From Actinomycetota bacterium (lineage in GTDB: Bacteria; Actinomycetota; Humimicrobiia; Humimicrobiales; Humimicrobiaceae): a stretch of DNA of 10,725 bases. The notes under the pieces were generated by a model, which worked only from the letters and a program-made list of their open reading frames with translations, was not told where the DNA came from and did not search any database. The stretch is taken from assembly GCA_023379515.1 (NCBI GenBank), contig JAMCQQ010000341.1:1-10725 (forward strand), written 5' to 3'. Positions 3,541 through 10,715 of this stretch are shown one piece after another (the first letter of the stretch is position 1; every line of letters begins with the position of its first letter). The translations under genes were made by a program, and so were the position numbers.

Positions 3541-5277
3541 ATGCCCGATCAAGTAAATTTATCACAATCAATAAATCCCAATCAGACTCTGTCTGATATC
3601 TTACTTAGCGATAAATTAATCAGCAAAGCGCAGTACGATGATATCAAGGTTAAAAGTGCTAGTAAAGATATTTCCGAAGAGTCGATTATAGAATCTCTTA
3701 ATATTCTTTCTCCTGAAAAATTTGCCGAAGAAAAAGCAAAGTTATTAAATATCCCCTTTGTTTCTTTGGATAACATTTCTTTTTCTCCCCAGGCTTTGGG
3801 TTTTGTGCCAAGAGTCGTGGCTGAAAGATTTTCTTTAATCCCCTTTTCTTACGATGAAAAAACTAAAACCCTGTCAGTTGCCATGAGTAATCCTGTAGAT
3901 TTGGAAGCGGTTACTTTTGTCAGAGAAAAAACAGGGCAAAATATTAAAGCGTTTGCAGCATCCGTGCCGGAAGTCCAAAGAGCTATAAATCAGCAGTACA
4001 GGCAAGAAATTGTCGGCGAAGTAGGAGAGGCTTTAAAAGAAACCGAAACGCAAAATAAAATTAAAACAGTCAACGCAACGCAAATTTCCGAAATTATTAA
4101 GGAAGCTCCGATTGCAAAAATAGTTTCAACAATTTTGGAATACGCTGTAACCAGCAGAGCTTCAGATATTCACATTGAGCCGCAGGAAGACAGGATTAGG
4201 GTGCGTTATAGAATTGACGGAATTTTATACGATAAATTATCTTTGCCAAAAAGTGTTCAGGAAGCAGTTATTTCCAGAATCAAAATTTTATCCGAAATGA
4301 AAATTGACGAACACAGAACTCCGCAGGATGGACGTTTTAATTTTAAAATTGAAGATAAAGAAGTAGATTTAAGAATTTCGGTACTTCCCACGACTTTCGG
4401 CGAAAAAATAGTTATGAGGCTTCTTAGAAAATCCGGCGGAGTTCCTTCGTTGGAAGAGCTTGGATTAAACGGCTCGTCTTTAAGAAATCTGGAAACTGCG
4501 ATGCTAAGACCTCATGGAATAATTATAGTGGTAGGTCCAACAGGTAGTGGAAAAACAACAACTCTTTATTCTGTTTTAAATAAATTAAATACAACAAGAG
4601 TTAACATTTCAACTCTTGAAGATCCGGTTGAATACCAAATGCCCGGAATTAACCAGGTGCAGGTTAATCCTGCTGTCGGCTTAACTTTTGCCGAAGGATT
4701 ACGGTCTTTTTTAAGGCAGGATCCAAACATAATACTTGTTGGAGAAATTCGTGATAAAGAAACAACAGAGCTTGCCATTCAGGCAGCATTAACAGGTCAT
4801 TTGGTGTTTTCTACACTTCATACCTCAAATGCGGCAGGAGCATTGCCAAGGCTTTTGGATTTAGGTGCCGAAACATTTTTACTTGCTTCCACCATGAACG
4901 CGGTTTTAGGGCAAAGAATCGTCAGAAAAATTTGTCCTCATTGTAAAATGGAATTTACCCCTCCTAGTCAAATCGTTGATGAAATGAAAGTAGTTTTGGG
5001 AAAATATTTTCCAGAAGGTAAAAAAGAAATAAGGTTTTATAAAGGAAAAGGCTGCGAGGAATGCGGCAATACAGGATACATAGGAAGAATTGGTATTTTT
5101 GAAACGCTTCCGGTTTCCGACAAAATTGCTTCTATGATTTTACAGCACGCTGATTCTGGTACAATAGAAAAAGAAGCAATTTCCGAAGGTATGATAACGA
5201 TGAAACAGGATGGTTATCTTAAAGTGCTTGCAGGCATTACAACAGTTGAAGAGGTATTAAGAGTTGCCCAGGAGTAG
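3541..5277 (+). CDS. pilB: Type IV pilus extension ATPase PilB (GspE/PulE family)
   Basis: A 578-residue secretion ATPase that powers pilus assembly on the cytoplasmic face of the membrane, working on PilC. Residues 1-155 or so form the GspE N-terminal domain. The N2/ATPase part begins near 185 with ASDIHIEPQEDRIRVRYRID (207-226). Walker A is GPTGSGKTTT (332-341), the Asp box TLEDPVEYQ (358-366), Walker B with catalytic Glu ILVGEIRD (398-405, E402), and the His box TGHLVFSTLHTSNA (418-431). Two CxxC pairs, C465/C468 and C505/C508, give the zinc site typical of PilB and absent from PilT, so the assignment is firm. Length is normal. The ATG at 3541 follows directly on the promoter. It heads the operon, with pilT 89 bases downstream. 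Confidence 0.95.
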   Translation: MPDQVNLSQSINPNQTLSDILLSDKLISKAQYDDIKVKSASKDISEESIIESLNILSPEKFAEEKAKLLNIPFVSLDNISFSPQALGFVPRVVAERFSLIPFSYDEKTKTLSVAMSNPVDLEAVTFVREKTGQNIKAFAASVPEVQRAINQQYRQEIVGEVGEALKETETQNKIKTVNATQISEIIKEAPIAKIVSTILEYAVTSRASDIHIEPQEDRIRVRYRIDGILYDKLSLPKSVQEAVISRIKILSEMKIDEHRTPQDGRFNFKIEDKEVDLRISVLPTTFGEKIVMRLLRKSGGVPSLEELGLNGSSLRNLETAMLRPHGIIIVVGPTGSGKTTTLYSVLNKLNTTRVNISTLEDPVEYQMPGINQVQVNPAVGLTFAEGLRSFLRQDPNIILVGEIRDKETTELAIQAALTGHLVFSTLHTSNAAGALPRLLDLGAETFLLASTMNAVLGQRIVRKICPHCKMEFTPPSQIVDEMKVVLGKYFPEGKKEIRFYKGKGCEECGNTGYIGRIGIFETLPVSDKIASMILQHADSGTIEKEAISEGMITMKQDGYLKVLAGITTVEEVLRVAQE

Positions 5278-5306
5278 AGTAAATTGACCTAATTGCTCTA
5301 ATTGAC

Positions 5307-5344
5307 CTAATTTCTAAAACGTTCTTAGGTTAATTAGAAATTAG
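5307..5344. repeat. Inverted repeat in the pilB-pilT gap
   Basis: CTAATTTCTAA (5307-5317) and its exact reverse complement TTAGAAATTAG (5334-5344) with a 16-base spacer. It is built from the same CTAATTTCTA word as the fillers at 3433 and 10643. No T-run follows on the plus strand. It might trim or stabilise the mRNA between pilB and pilT, or be neutral filler. Confidence 0.5.
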
Positions 5345-5366
5345 AATAATTAGTAATTTTAAAGTT

Positions 5367-6434
5367 ATGGATATTCACGAACTTTTGGATTTAACTATAA
5401 AAAATAACGCATCGGATTTGCACCTTTTACCGGGTATTCCGCCTGCTTTAAGAATTGACGGAGCATTAAGATATCTTTCCAATTATACTCCGGCAACAGC
5501 TTCCGAAATGGAAGCAATGATTTTTTCAATACTAAAGCCTGAACAAAAAGAACTCTTAACCAATAATAAAGAAATTGATTTTTCTTTCGGCTTCGGCGGA
5601 GGGGCTTACGGAGATTTGGGAAGATTTAGGACAAATCTTTATTACCAAAGAGGAGTTTTATCCGCGGCGTTTAGATATTTGCAGCCTAAAATAAGAACAG
5701 TAGAGGAATTAAAATTGCCAAGCATCTGCCATTCGTTTGCTAATTTAAAACAGGGATTTATTTTGGTGACAGGTCCAACCGGTCATGGCAAATCAACTAC
5801 AATTGCGGCAATCATTAATGAAATAAATCTTTCTAAAGCGGCTCATATATTAACCATAGAAGACCCGATTGAATATTTGTATCCTGCCGGAAAGAGTATT
5901 ATCTCGCAAAGAGAAATGGATTTGGATACTCATTCCTGGTCTTTGGCTTTAAAATCAGCTCTCCGTGAAGATCCGGATGTTGTTTTGGTTGGAGAAATGC
6001 GCGACCCCGAAACCATTGCGGCGGCTCTGACAATTGCCGAAACAGGCCATTTGGTGTTTTCAACCTTACATACAAATTCGGCAGCGCAAACAATAGATAG
6101 AATTATCGATTCTTTTCCGGCAAGTCAGCAGTCTCAAGTTAAAGTTCAGCTTGCTTCAACTTTAAAAGGTGTTATTTCACAAAGATTAATACCAAGGATT
6201 GACGGTGGAAGGGTACCCGGAGTTGAAGTTTTAATCGGCACATCTGCCATTGCAACAAATATAAGAGAAGGAAAAACGCATCTTATTGATTCTATAATTC
6301 AGACGTCGCAAGATGCGGGTATGATTACACTTGAATCATCTCTTGCCTCTCTGGTTTTAGCAGGAACCATAAGTTTGGAAACCGCAAAAGGCTATGCTTT
6401 AAGACCCGAAGAACTTTTAAGAATGGTGGGATAA
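5367..6434 (+). CDS. pilT: Type IV pilus retraction ATPase PilT
   Basis: A 355-residue hexameric ATPase that disassembles pili, giving retraction and DNA or surface pulling. The N-terminus (ASDLHLLPGIPPALRIDGAL, 15-34) is the PilT PAS-like domain start. Walker A is GPTGHGKST (136-144), with His where Ser or Ala is commoner. The Asp box is TIEDPIEY (163-170), Walker B DVVLVGEMRD (204-213), and the His box TGHLVFSTLHTNSAAQTIDR (226-245). AIATNIREGK (294-303) matches the PilT-specific AIRNLIREGK motif, and the PilB zinc cysteines are missing. Together these separate it from PilB. The ATG at 5367 fits the family N-terminus, and no good Shine-Dalgarno is visible. It lies 89 bases after pilB and 81 before pilC in the same operon. 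Confidence 0.95.
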   Translation: MDIHELLDLTIKNNASDLHLLPGIPPALRIDGALRYLSNYTPATASEMEAMIFSILKPEQKELLTNNKEIDFSFGFGGGAYGDLGRFRTNLYYQRGVLSAAFRYLQPKIRTVEELKLPSICHSFANLKQGFILVTGPTGHGKSTTIAAIINEINLSKAAHILTIEDPIEYLYPAGKSIISQREMDLDTHSWSLALKSALREDPDVVLVGEMRDPETIAAALTIAETGHLVFSTLHTNSAAQTIDRIIDSFPASQQSQVKVQLASTLKGVISQRLIPRIDGGRVPGVEVLIGTSAIATNIREGKTHLIDSIIQTSQDAGMITLESSLASLVLAGTISLETAKGYALRPEELLRMVG

Positions 6435-6439
6435 TATGA

Positions 6440-6517
6440 ATCCCGTTAGAAACTATGTTTGTATCAGTGAACAACGAACTAAATATGTTCCTTATAAAGG
6501 AGGGTTTCTAACGGGAT
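6440..6517. promoter_or_regulatory. Inverted repeat enclosing the pilC ribosome-binding site and start
   Basis: ATCCCGTTAGAAAC (6440-6453) is the exact reverse complement of GTTTCTAACGGGAT (6504-6517), with 50 bases between. In the mRNA this 14-bp stem would contain the A and U of the pilC AUG (6516-6518). The strong Shine-Dalgarno AAAGGAGGG (6496-6504) lies at the edge of the loop beside the right arm. The element fills nearly the whole pilT-pilC gap. It could be a translational switch, a palindromic repeat (REPIN-like) that landed here, or both. Confidence 0.6.
6496..6504 (+). promoter_or_regulatory. Strong Shine-Dalgarno of pilC
   Basis: AAAGGAGGG, the only near-perfect Shine-Dalgarno seen in the window. 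From the end of AGGAGG to the ATG at 6516 is 12 bases, longer than the usual 5 to 9. Confidence 0.6.
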
Positions 6518-7715
6518 GAAACTACGATATAAAGCAGCAACTTCCGATGGAAAACTCTCTCAAGGCTTATTGGACGCAAAAGACATTAACGAGGCTGCGG
6601 ATTATTTAAGGGCAAAAAATCTTGTTCCAATTACAATTGAAAAGACAGACAGTAATCTTTTGACGCTTCCGTTTTTTAAAAAAGTTAAACAGTCTGATTT
6701 AGTGCTTTTTACAAGACAGCTCTCGTCAATGCTTTCATCGGGCTTAACGCTTTTTAGGGCTTTGGAAATTTTAAGAGAACAAATGCAAAATCCGCAAATG
6801 ACAGAAGTGGTTTCGTCTCTAATAAGCGAAGTTCAGGATGGAAAAACTCTGGCACAAGCTTTAGAAAAACATCCGCAAGTTTTTTCTACCATTTACGTTT
6901 CTATTATAAGAGCCGGAGAAAAATCAGGTCTTTTGGACAAGGTTTTACTTCGTCTTGCGGATAACCTCGAAAAACAGGCAAAGCTTAAAAGTACTGTTAA
7001 AGGCGCTTTGATGTATCCTGTTATTGTTATCATTCTTATGATAGTTGTTATGTCTATTATGATGATATTTGTTATTCCCCAACTCACAGTGTTATATACA
7101 AATTTAAACGTTGAACTTCCTTTACCCACAAAGATAGTTGTAGGAATTTCAAATTTTATGATTGCCGCCTGGCCGCTTATTCTTTTAGGGGGTGCTGCTG
7201 TTGTTATAGGATTTAGAAAATGGGCAAAAACCCCGGATGGGAAAATTTTAATTGACACAGCGCTTTTAAAGGTTCCGATTTTTGGAAAACTTATTACCCA
7301 GACAATTTTAGCCGAGTTTTCAAGGACTTTCGGCCTTTTGGTCGGAACCGGAACGCTTGTTGTCCAAGCTCTAAATGAAACCGCCGATACAACGGGAAAT
7401 ACTTTATTTAAAAACGCAATATTTGGCGTTTCCAAACAGGTTGAAAAAGGAGTAACTGTCGGTGATTCAATGGCCTATTACCCTTTGTTCCCTCCCCTTC
7501 TTATCCAGCTTGTTAAAATCGGAGAGCAAACGGGAAAAATTGATGACACTTTAATAAAAGCTTCCGAATATTTTGAAAGAGAAGTTGACCAAACCGTAAA
7601 AACGCTGACAACGGCAATGGAGCCGTTTATTATGGTGGTTTTAGGAATAGGAGTCGCTTTTTTAATTATTTCTGTTATTACTCCAATTTACAGTTTAATT
7701 TCTTCTATTCAGTAA
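6516..7715 (+). CDS. pilC: Type IV pilus inner-membrane platform protein PilC
   Basis: A 399-residue polytopic protein of the GspF/PilC family, the membrane platform that PilB and PilT turn on. It starts with the family-typical MKLRYKAATSDGK, which fixes the ATG at 6516. Two T2SSF domains follow: about 62-185 (FTRQLSSMLSSGLTLFRALE, 65-84, and IIRAGEKSGLLDKVL, 130-144) and about 264-386 (EFSRTFGLLVGTGTLVVQAL, 267-286, and LVKIGEQTGKIDDTL, 332-346). Hydrophobic segments lie near 167-189, 212-233 and 369-392, so three membrane spans are likely. Length and order are normal. Unlike its neighbours it has a strong Shine-Dalgarno, within a possible hairpin. The pilin gene follows 40 or 61 bases downstream, depending on the pilin start. 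Confidence 0.95.
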   Translation: MKLRYKAATSDGKLSQGLLDAKDINEAADYLRAKNLVPITIEKTDSNLLTLPFFKKVKQSDLVLFTRQLSSMLSSGLTLFRALEILREQMQNPQMTEVVSSLISEVQDGKTLAQALEKHPQVFSTIYVSIIRAGEKSGLLDKVLLRLADNLEKQAKLKSTVKGALMYPVIVIILMIVVMSIMMIFVIPQLTVLYTNLNVELPLPTKIVVGISNFMIAAWPLILLGGAAVVIGFRKWAKTPDGKILIDTALLKVPIFGKLITQTILAEFSRTFGLLVGTGTLVVQALNETADTTGNTLFKNAIFGVSKQVEKGVTVGDSMAYYPLFPPLLIQLVKIGEQTGKIDDTLIKASEYFEREVDQTVKTLTTAMEPFIMVVLGIGVAFLIISVITPIYSLISSIQ

Positions 7716-7736
7716 AATTTAGCTTTAAACTCCCTA

Positions 7737-7766
7737 TTGACAAGGTATTTTAGTTATGTTTATTAT
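7737..7766 (+). promoter_or_regulatory. Internal promoter for the pilin gene
   Basis: TTGACA (7737-7742), an 18-base spacer and TATTAT (7761-7766), one mismatch from consensus. Transcription would start near 7773-7774, just before the ATG at 7777. The upstream ATG at 7756 lies between the -35 and -10 boxes and would not be on this transcript. The layout mirrors the promoter before pilB. Confidence 0.55.
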
Positions 7767-7776
7767 TAATACATAC

Positions 7777-8316
7777 ATGCAAAACTATTTTAGAACACTT
7801 CGGAAAAATGCAGGCTTTACTCTTATTGAACTTTTAGTTGTTATCGGAATTTTAGGCGTTTTAGCAGCAGCATTAATTGCAACCATTGATCCATTTGAAC
7901 AGCTTAAAAAAGCCCAGGATACAAACGTTAAAAATACAACAGTTGAATTTGTAAACGCAAGTATCAGATATTATACAACTCATAATGTTCTTCCCTGGTC
8001 TGATACTACGGTTGTAGGCTGCAGCGGAGGAACAAATCCAACTGCCATGACATTGGGCGGCGCGGCAGCGACAGGCTGCTTAAACGCTCTTGTTACAGAC
8101 GGAGAATTAAAACCAGGATTTACAACCGTAACTTCAATACTAAATCAAATTGTCGTGTCGGGTACAACAAACGGAGTTACAGCCTGCTTTGATCCTCAAT
8201 CAAAATCACAGGATAGAGATTTAAATACCAAATACAACAACATAGGCGTAGCAACATCCGGATGTGTTTCACAAACAGCAGGCGGTTTAACAACATGCTA
8301 CTGGTGCTCACAATAA
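7777..8316 (+). CDS. Type IV prepilin, probable major pilin
   Basis: A class III-signal prepilin. The mature protein begins at GFTLIELLVVIGILGVLAAA, with cleavage after the Gly and Glu at mature position +5, followed by the usual hydrophobic alpha-1 helix that packs in the fibre core. With the ATG at 7777 the leader is 13 residues (MQNYFRTLRKNAG) and the protein 179; with the ATG at 7756 they are 20 and 186. The later start is preferred because a consensus-like promoter ends 10 bases before it. The globular part is rich in Gly, Thr and Ala and has six cysteines (89, 108, 144, 170, 181, 184 in the longer numbering), enough for three disulfides outside the cell. PilD would process it and PilB/PilC assemble it. 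The promoter position suggests higher expression than the ATPase genes. It could instead be a minor pilin. Confidence 0.88.
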   Translation: MQNYFRTLRKNAGFTLIELLVVIGILGVLAAALIATIDPFEQLKKAQDTNVKNTTVEFVNASIRYYTTHNVLPWSDTTVVGCSGGTNPTAMTLGGAAATGCLNALVTDGELKPGFTTVTSILNQIVVSGTTNGVTACFDPQSKSQDRDLNTKYNNIGVATSGCVSQTAGGLTTCYWCSQ

Positions 8317-8326
8317 GTTAAGTTTG

Positions 8327-10351
8327 ATGGCCTCAAAATTTATAAAATATTTACTACCAATTTTTGTTTTTTCTTTTGTTCTTCTTATCTATTTGCATAA
8401 TTTATCCAGAAGTGTTTATGGCGGAGACGTTGGAGATTTGGTTACGGCAGCAAAAGTAATGGGAGTTGCTCATCCGCCAGGCTATCCTCTTTTTACATTG
8501 CTTGGTTTTTTGTTAACAAGAATTAACTTTATTTCTCCTGCGTTTATGGTTGGGTTAATTTCTGCTTTTTCTTCTACTCTGGCAGTGTTAATTTATTATT
8601 TTCTTTCACTTAAATTTACTAAAAATAAGTTTATTGCTTTTGTATCCTCCTTTGTTTTGGCGTTTAATTATTTATTCTGGTTTTATGCGGAAATTGCAGA
8701 GGTTTTTGCGCTTAATAATTTGTTTGTAGTTTTACTTATGTTTTTGGGATTTATGTATTATAAATACAAGAACGAAAAATTTTTATACGCTTTATCTTTT
8801 TTTGTCGGGCTTTCTTTTACCAATCACCATACAATAGTTTTAGTTTATCCATCAATACTGATTTTAGTTTCATCAAATTACGAAAAAATCTTTAAAACCC
8901 AAAAATTAGTAATTAAAAATATTCTATTTTTATTAACAGGTCTTTTAGTTTATCTTTACGTACCTATAGCAGCTTCGTATTCTCCTGTTGTTAATTGGGA
9001 TAGAGTTACTGATTTGAAATCATTTTTAAGGCTTTTACTGCGGCAGGATTACGGTACGTTTAACGCCGGAATCTTTGCAACCCCCACTTTTATTCAGCGA
9101 GTAATTATCTTAAAAACCTATTTTTCCGATGTTATTCTTCAGTTAACATTACCCGTTGCTTTGTTAAATGCTTTAGGAGCTTTTTACTTATTTTTAAAAG
9201 ATAAAAGGCTTTTTGTTTCGATTTTATTAGCTTTTTTAATATCAGGACCTTTATTTATAGGCTATGCGGGTTTTCCTCTTCTTGGAAGTTTTTTTATTGG
9301 TATTTACGAAAGATTTTTTGTTATGTCAGTTGTTTTGCTAATGATGTTTTTCCCATTCGGGCTCTTATTTTTTGTTGAGATAATAAATAAGATTTTTCGA
9401 AAAAAAAGCTTTCAAAATCTTTTTATCGGAATTTTTTTAATTATTCCGATAACGTTTTTTTATTATAACTTTCCCAAAACCGATCTTCATAGAGTTACTG
9501 TTGGAGATGATTTGGCTTATGACTTAATCTCCCCTCTTCCCAAAAACTCAATTTTATTTTTATCAGGAGACACAATGCTTTTTAACGCATGGTATGTTAA
9601 TTACGCATTAAATTTTAGGCCGGACGTAAGGATTATTAATTTAAACGGACTTGCCGGAGACGTATATTTTGAAAGGAAGATTAATGATTATAAAAAAGCA
9701 CATCCTAAAGAAAAGAACGATAAAGATTTACCGATTAAAGTTATAAAAGAGCTTTTTAAAGCTTATCCTATTTTTTCATACGATGCAGTCCAGCCGTCAA
9801 AAGGCGAAAAACTTATCTGGATTCCTTATGGTCTTACGTCAAAACTCGTAGCGTCCAAAAAAGATATTAAATTAAAAGATGATTTTACAAAAGAAAATTT
9901 ACTAATTTGGAATAATTTTAAATTCTTAAACAGTAAAGATAAAAATATTCTAGCGCTTGGTAGCCTAACAATTGCCGAAATTCCTTCAATTTATGCAAAT
10001 GCCATGCTTTCCTTGGGCAATTTTTATTTTACCAACTATCAAGACAAAAAGGGGGCATACGAATTTTATTTAAAGGCTAAAGATATTGACCCTTTTTATC
10101 ATAAAACATACGAAGTGCTTGGAATATATTTTTCAGATATAAACGATTGTAAGAAAACAAACGAAAACCTACAGAAAGCAATTGGCATTTATCCATTCGA
10201 AAAAATTTCCTATATGGTTTTATATTCCAATTACAAATATTGTTTTAAAGATACAAAAAAAGCAAATGAGATAGTTGTAATATACAATAAGTTATTTCAG
10301 TCGGATTTTTTTAAGGACGCAAAAATAAAGACGCAAGATTTAAAAAAATAA
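8327..10351 (+). CDS. DUF2723/TMEM260-like membrane glycosyltransferase with C-terminal TPRs
   Basis: About 674 residues, polytopic. The N-terminal part matches DUF2723 (PF11028; its human member TMEM260 is a protein O-mannosyltransferase). Seen are VYGGDVGDLVTAAKVMG then VAHPPGYPLF (about 31-57), the family's acidic loop after the first membrane span, FYAEIAEVFALNN (about 120-132), TNHHT (166-170) and YVPIAAS followed by NWDRVTDLKSFL (212-235). Around ten membrane segments lie before residue 380. A soluble extracytoplasmic region follows, then TPR-like repeats (about 555-589 and 593-624). It starts 10 bases after the pilin stop and runs into pilD, so it is in the pilus operon, which suggests pilin or pilus-protein glycosylation; that is inference. 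A TTG at 8324 is in frame, but the ATG at 8327 is the more likely start. Confidence 0.82.
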   Translation: MASKFIKYLLPIFVFSFVLLIYLHNLSRSVYGGDVGDLVTAAKVMGVAHPPGYPLFTLLGFLLTRINFISPAFMVGLISAFSSTLAVLIYYFLSLKFTKNKFIAFVSSFVLAFNYLFWFYAEIAEVFALNNLFVVLLMFLGFMYYKYKNEKFLYALSFFVGLSFTNHHTIVLVYPSILILVSSNYEKIFKTQKLVIKNILFLLTGLLVYLYVPIAASYSPVVNWDRVTDLKSFLRLLLRQDYGTFNAGIFATPTFIQRVIILKTYFSDVILQLTLPVALLNALGAFYLFLKDKRLFVSILLAFLISGPLFIGYAGFPLLGSFFIGIYERFFVMSVVLLMMFFPFGLLFFVEIINKIFRKKSFQNLFIGIFLIIPITFFYYNFPKTDLHRVTVGDDLAYDLISPLPKNSILFLSGDTMLFNAWYVNYALNFRPDVRIINLNGLAGDVYFERKINDYKKAHPKEKNDKDLPIKVIKELFKAYPIFSYDAVQPSKGEKLIWIPYGLTSKLVASKKDIKLKDDFTKENLLIWNNFKFLNSKDKNILALGSLTIAEIPSIYANAMLSLGNFYFTNYQDKKGAYEFYLKAKDIDPFYHKTYEVLGIYFSDINDCKKTNENLQKAIGIYPFEKISYMVLYSNYKYCFKDTKKANEIVVIYNKLFQSDFFKDAKIKTQDLKK

Positions 10352-10352
10352 A

Positions 10353-10715
10353 ATGTTTGAATTAATAATTTTCGTGACAGGACTTTTTATCGGTAGTTTT
10401 TTGGGAGTTTTGGTTGACAGAATCCCCAAAAAACAAAATGCAATAAAAGGAAGATCGCGCTGCGATAAGTGTAAGAAAGAGCTTGGTATATTAGATTTGA
10501 TACCAATATTATCATTTATATTCTTAAGAGGAAAATGCAGATACTGCCACACTCGCCTACCCTATTTTTATCCTATTATAGAATTATCAACTGGAATTTT
10601 ATTTGTACTGACTTACATTTTTGTAATTTCAAATTTCAAATTTCTAATTTCTAATGAATTCTTATTTTTTAATTCTTTAATCATTAATCCTTTATCATTA
10701 ATCACTATTTTGTAA
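10353..10715 (+). CDS. pilD: Prepilin peptidase PilD, N-terminal part only
   Basis: A 120-residue frame starting one base after the glycosyltransferase stop, so probably translationally coupled. The start is canonical: a first membrane span, then GSFLGVLVDRIP (14-25), the paired CxxC sites C37/C40 and C62/C65 of the DiS_P_DiS domain (PF06750), and YPIIELSTGILF (73-84). Full-length PilD is about 220-280 residues, and its two catalytic aspartates lie in the C-terminal TFPP domain (PF01478). Neither is present before the TAA at 10713-10715. The last 30 or so codons pass through AT-rich filler (10621-10654) containing TCTAATTTCTA. The gene may be frameshifted, either truly or by an assembly error, with the rest continuing past the window edge, or it may be a decayed copy. 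Recognition of the N-terminal half is firm. Confidence 0.8.
   Translation: MFELIIFVTGLFIGSFLGVLVDRIPKKQNAIKGRSRCDKCKKELGILDLIPILSFIFLRGKCRYCHTRLPYFYPIIELSTGILFVLTYIFVISNFKFLISNEFLFFNSLIINPLSLITIL
10621..10654 (+). repeat. AT-rich filler inside the pilD frame
   Basis: AATTTCAAATTTCAAATTTC runs into TCTAATTTCTA (10643-10653), the same word found twice before pilB and once before pilT. It encodes ISNFKFLISNEF-like residues in a variable loop and precedes the early stop by about 60 bases. Confidence 0.5.

Noticed and set aside
5899..6093. Minus-strand small frame inside pilT, and similar short antisense frames within pilB, the delta-prime gene and pilD
   Set aside because: All lie opposite well-identified genes and have no start signals of their own.
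6893..7435. Long minus-strand open frame (about 180 codons) inside pilC
   Set aside because: It lies wholly opposite a clear PilC gene and its translation mirrors the hydrophobic codons of PilC. No promoter or ribosome-binding site is visible.
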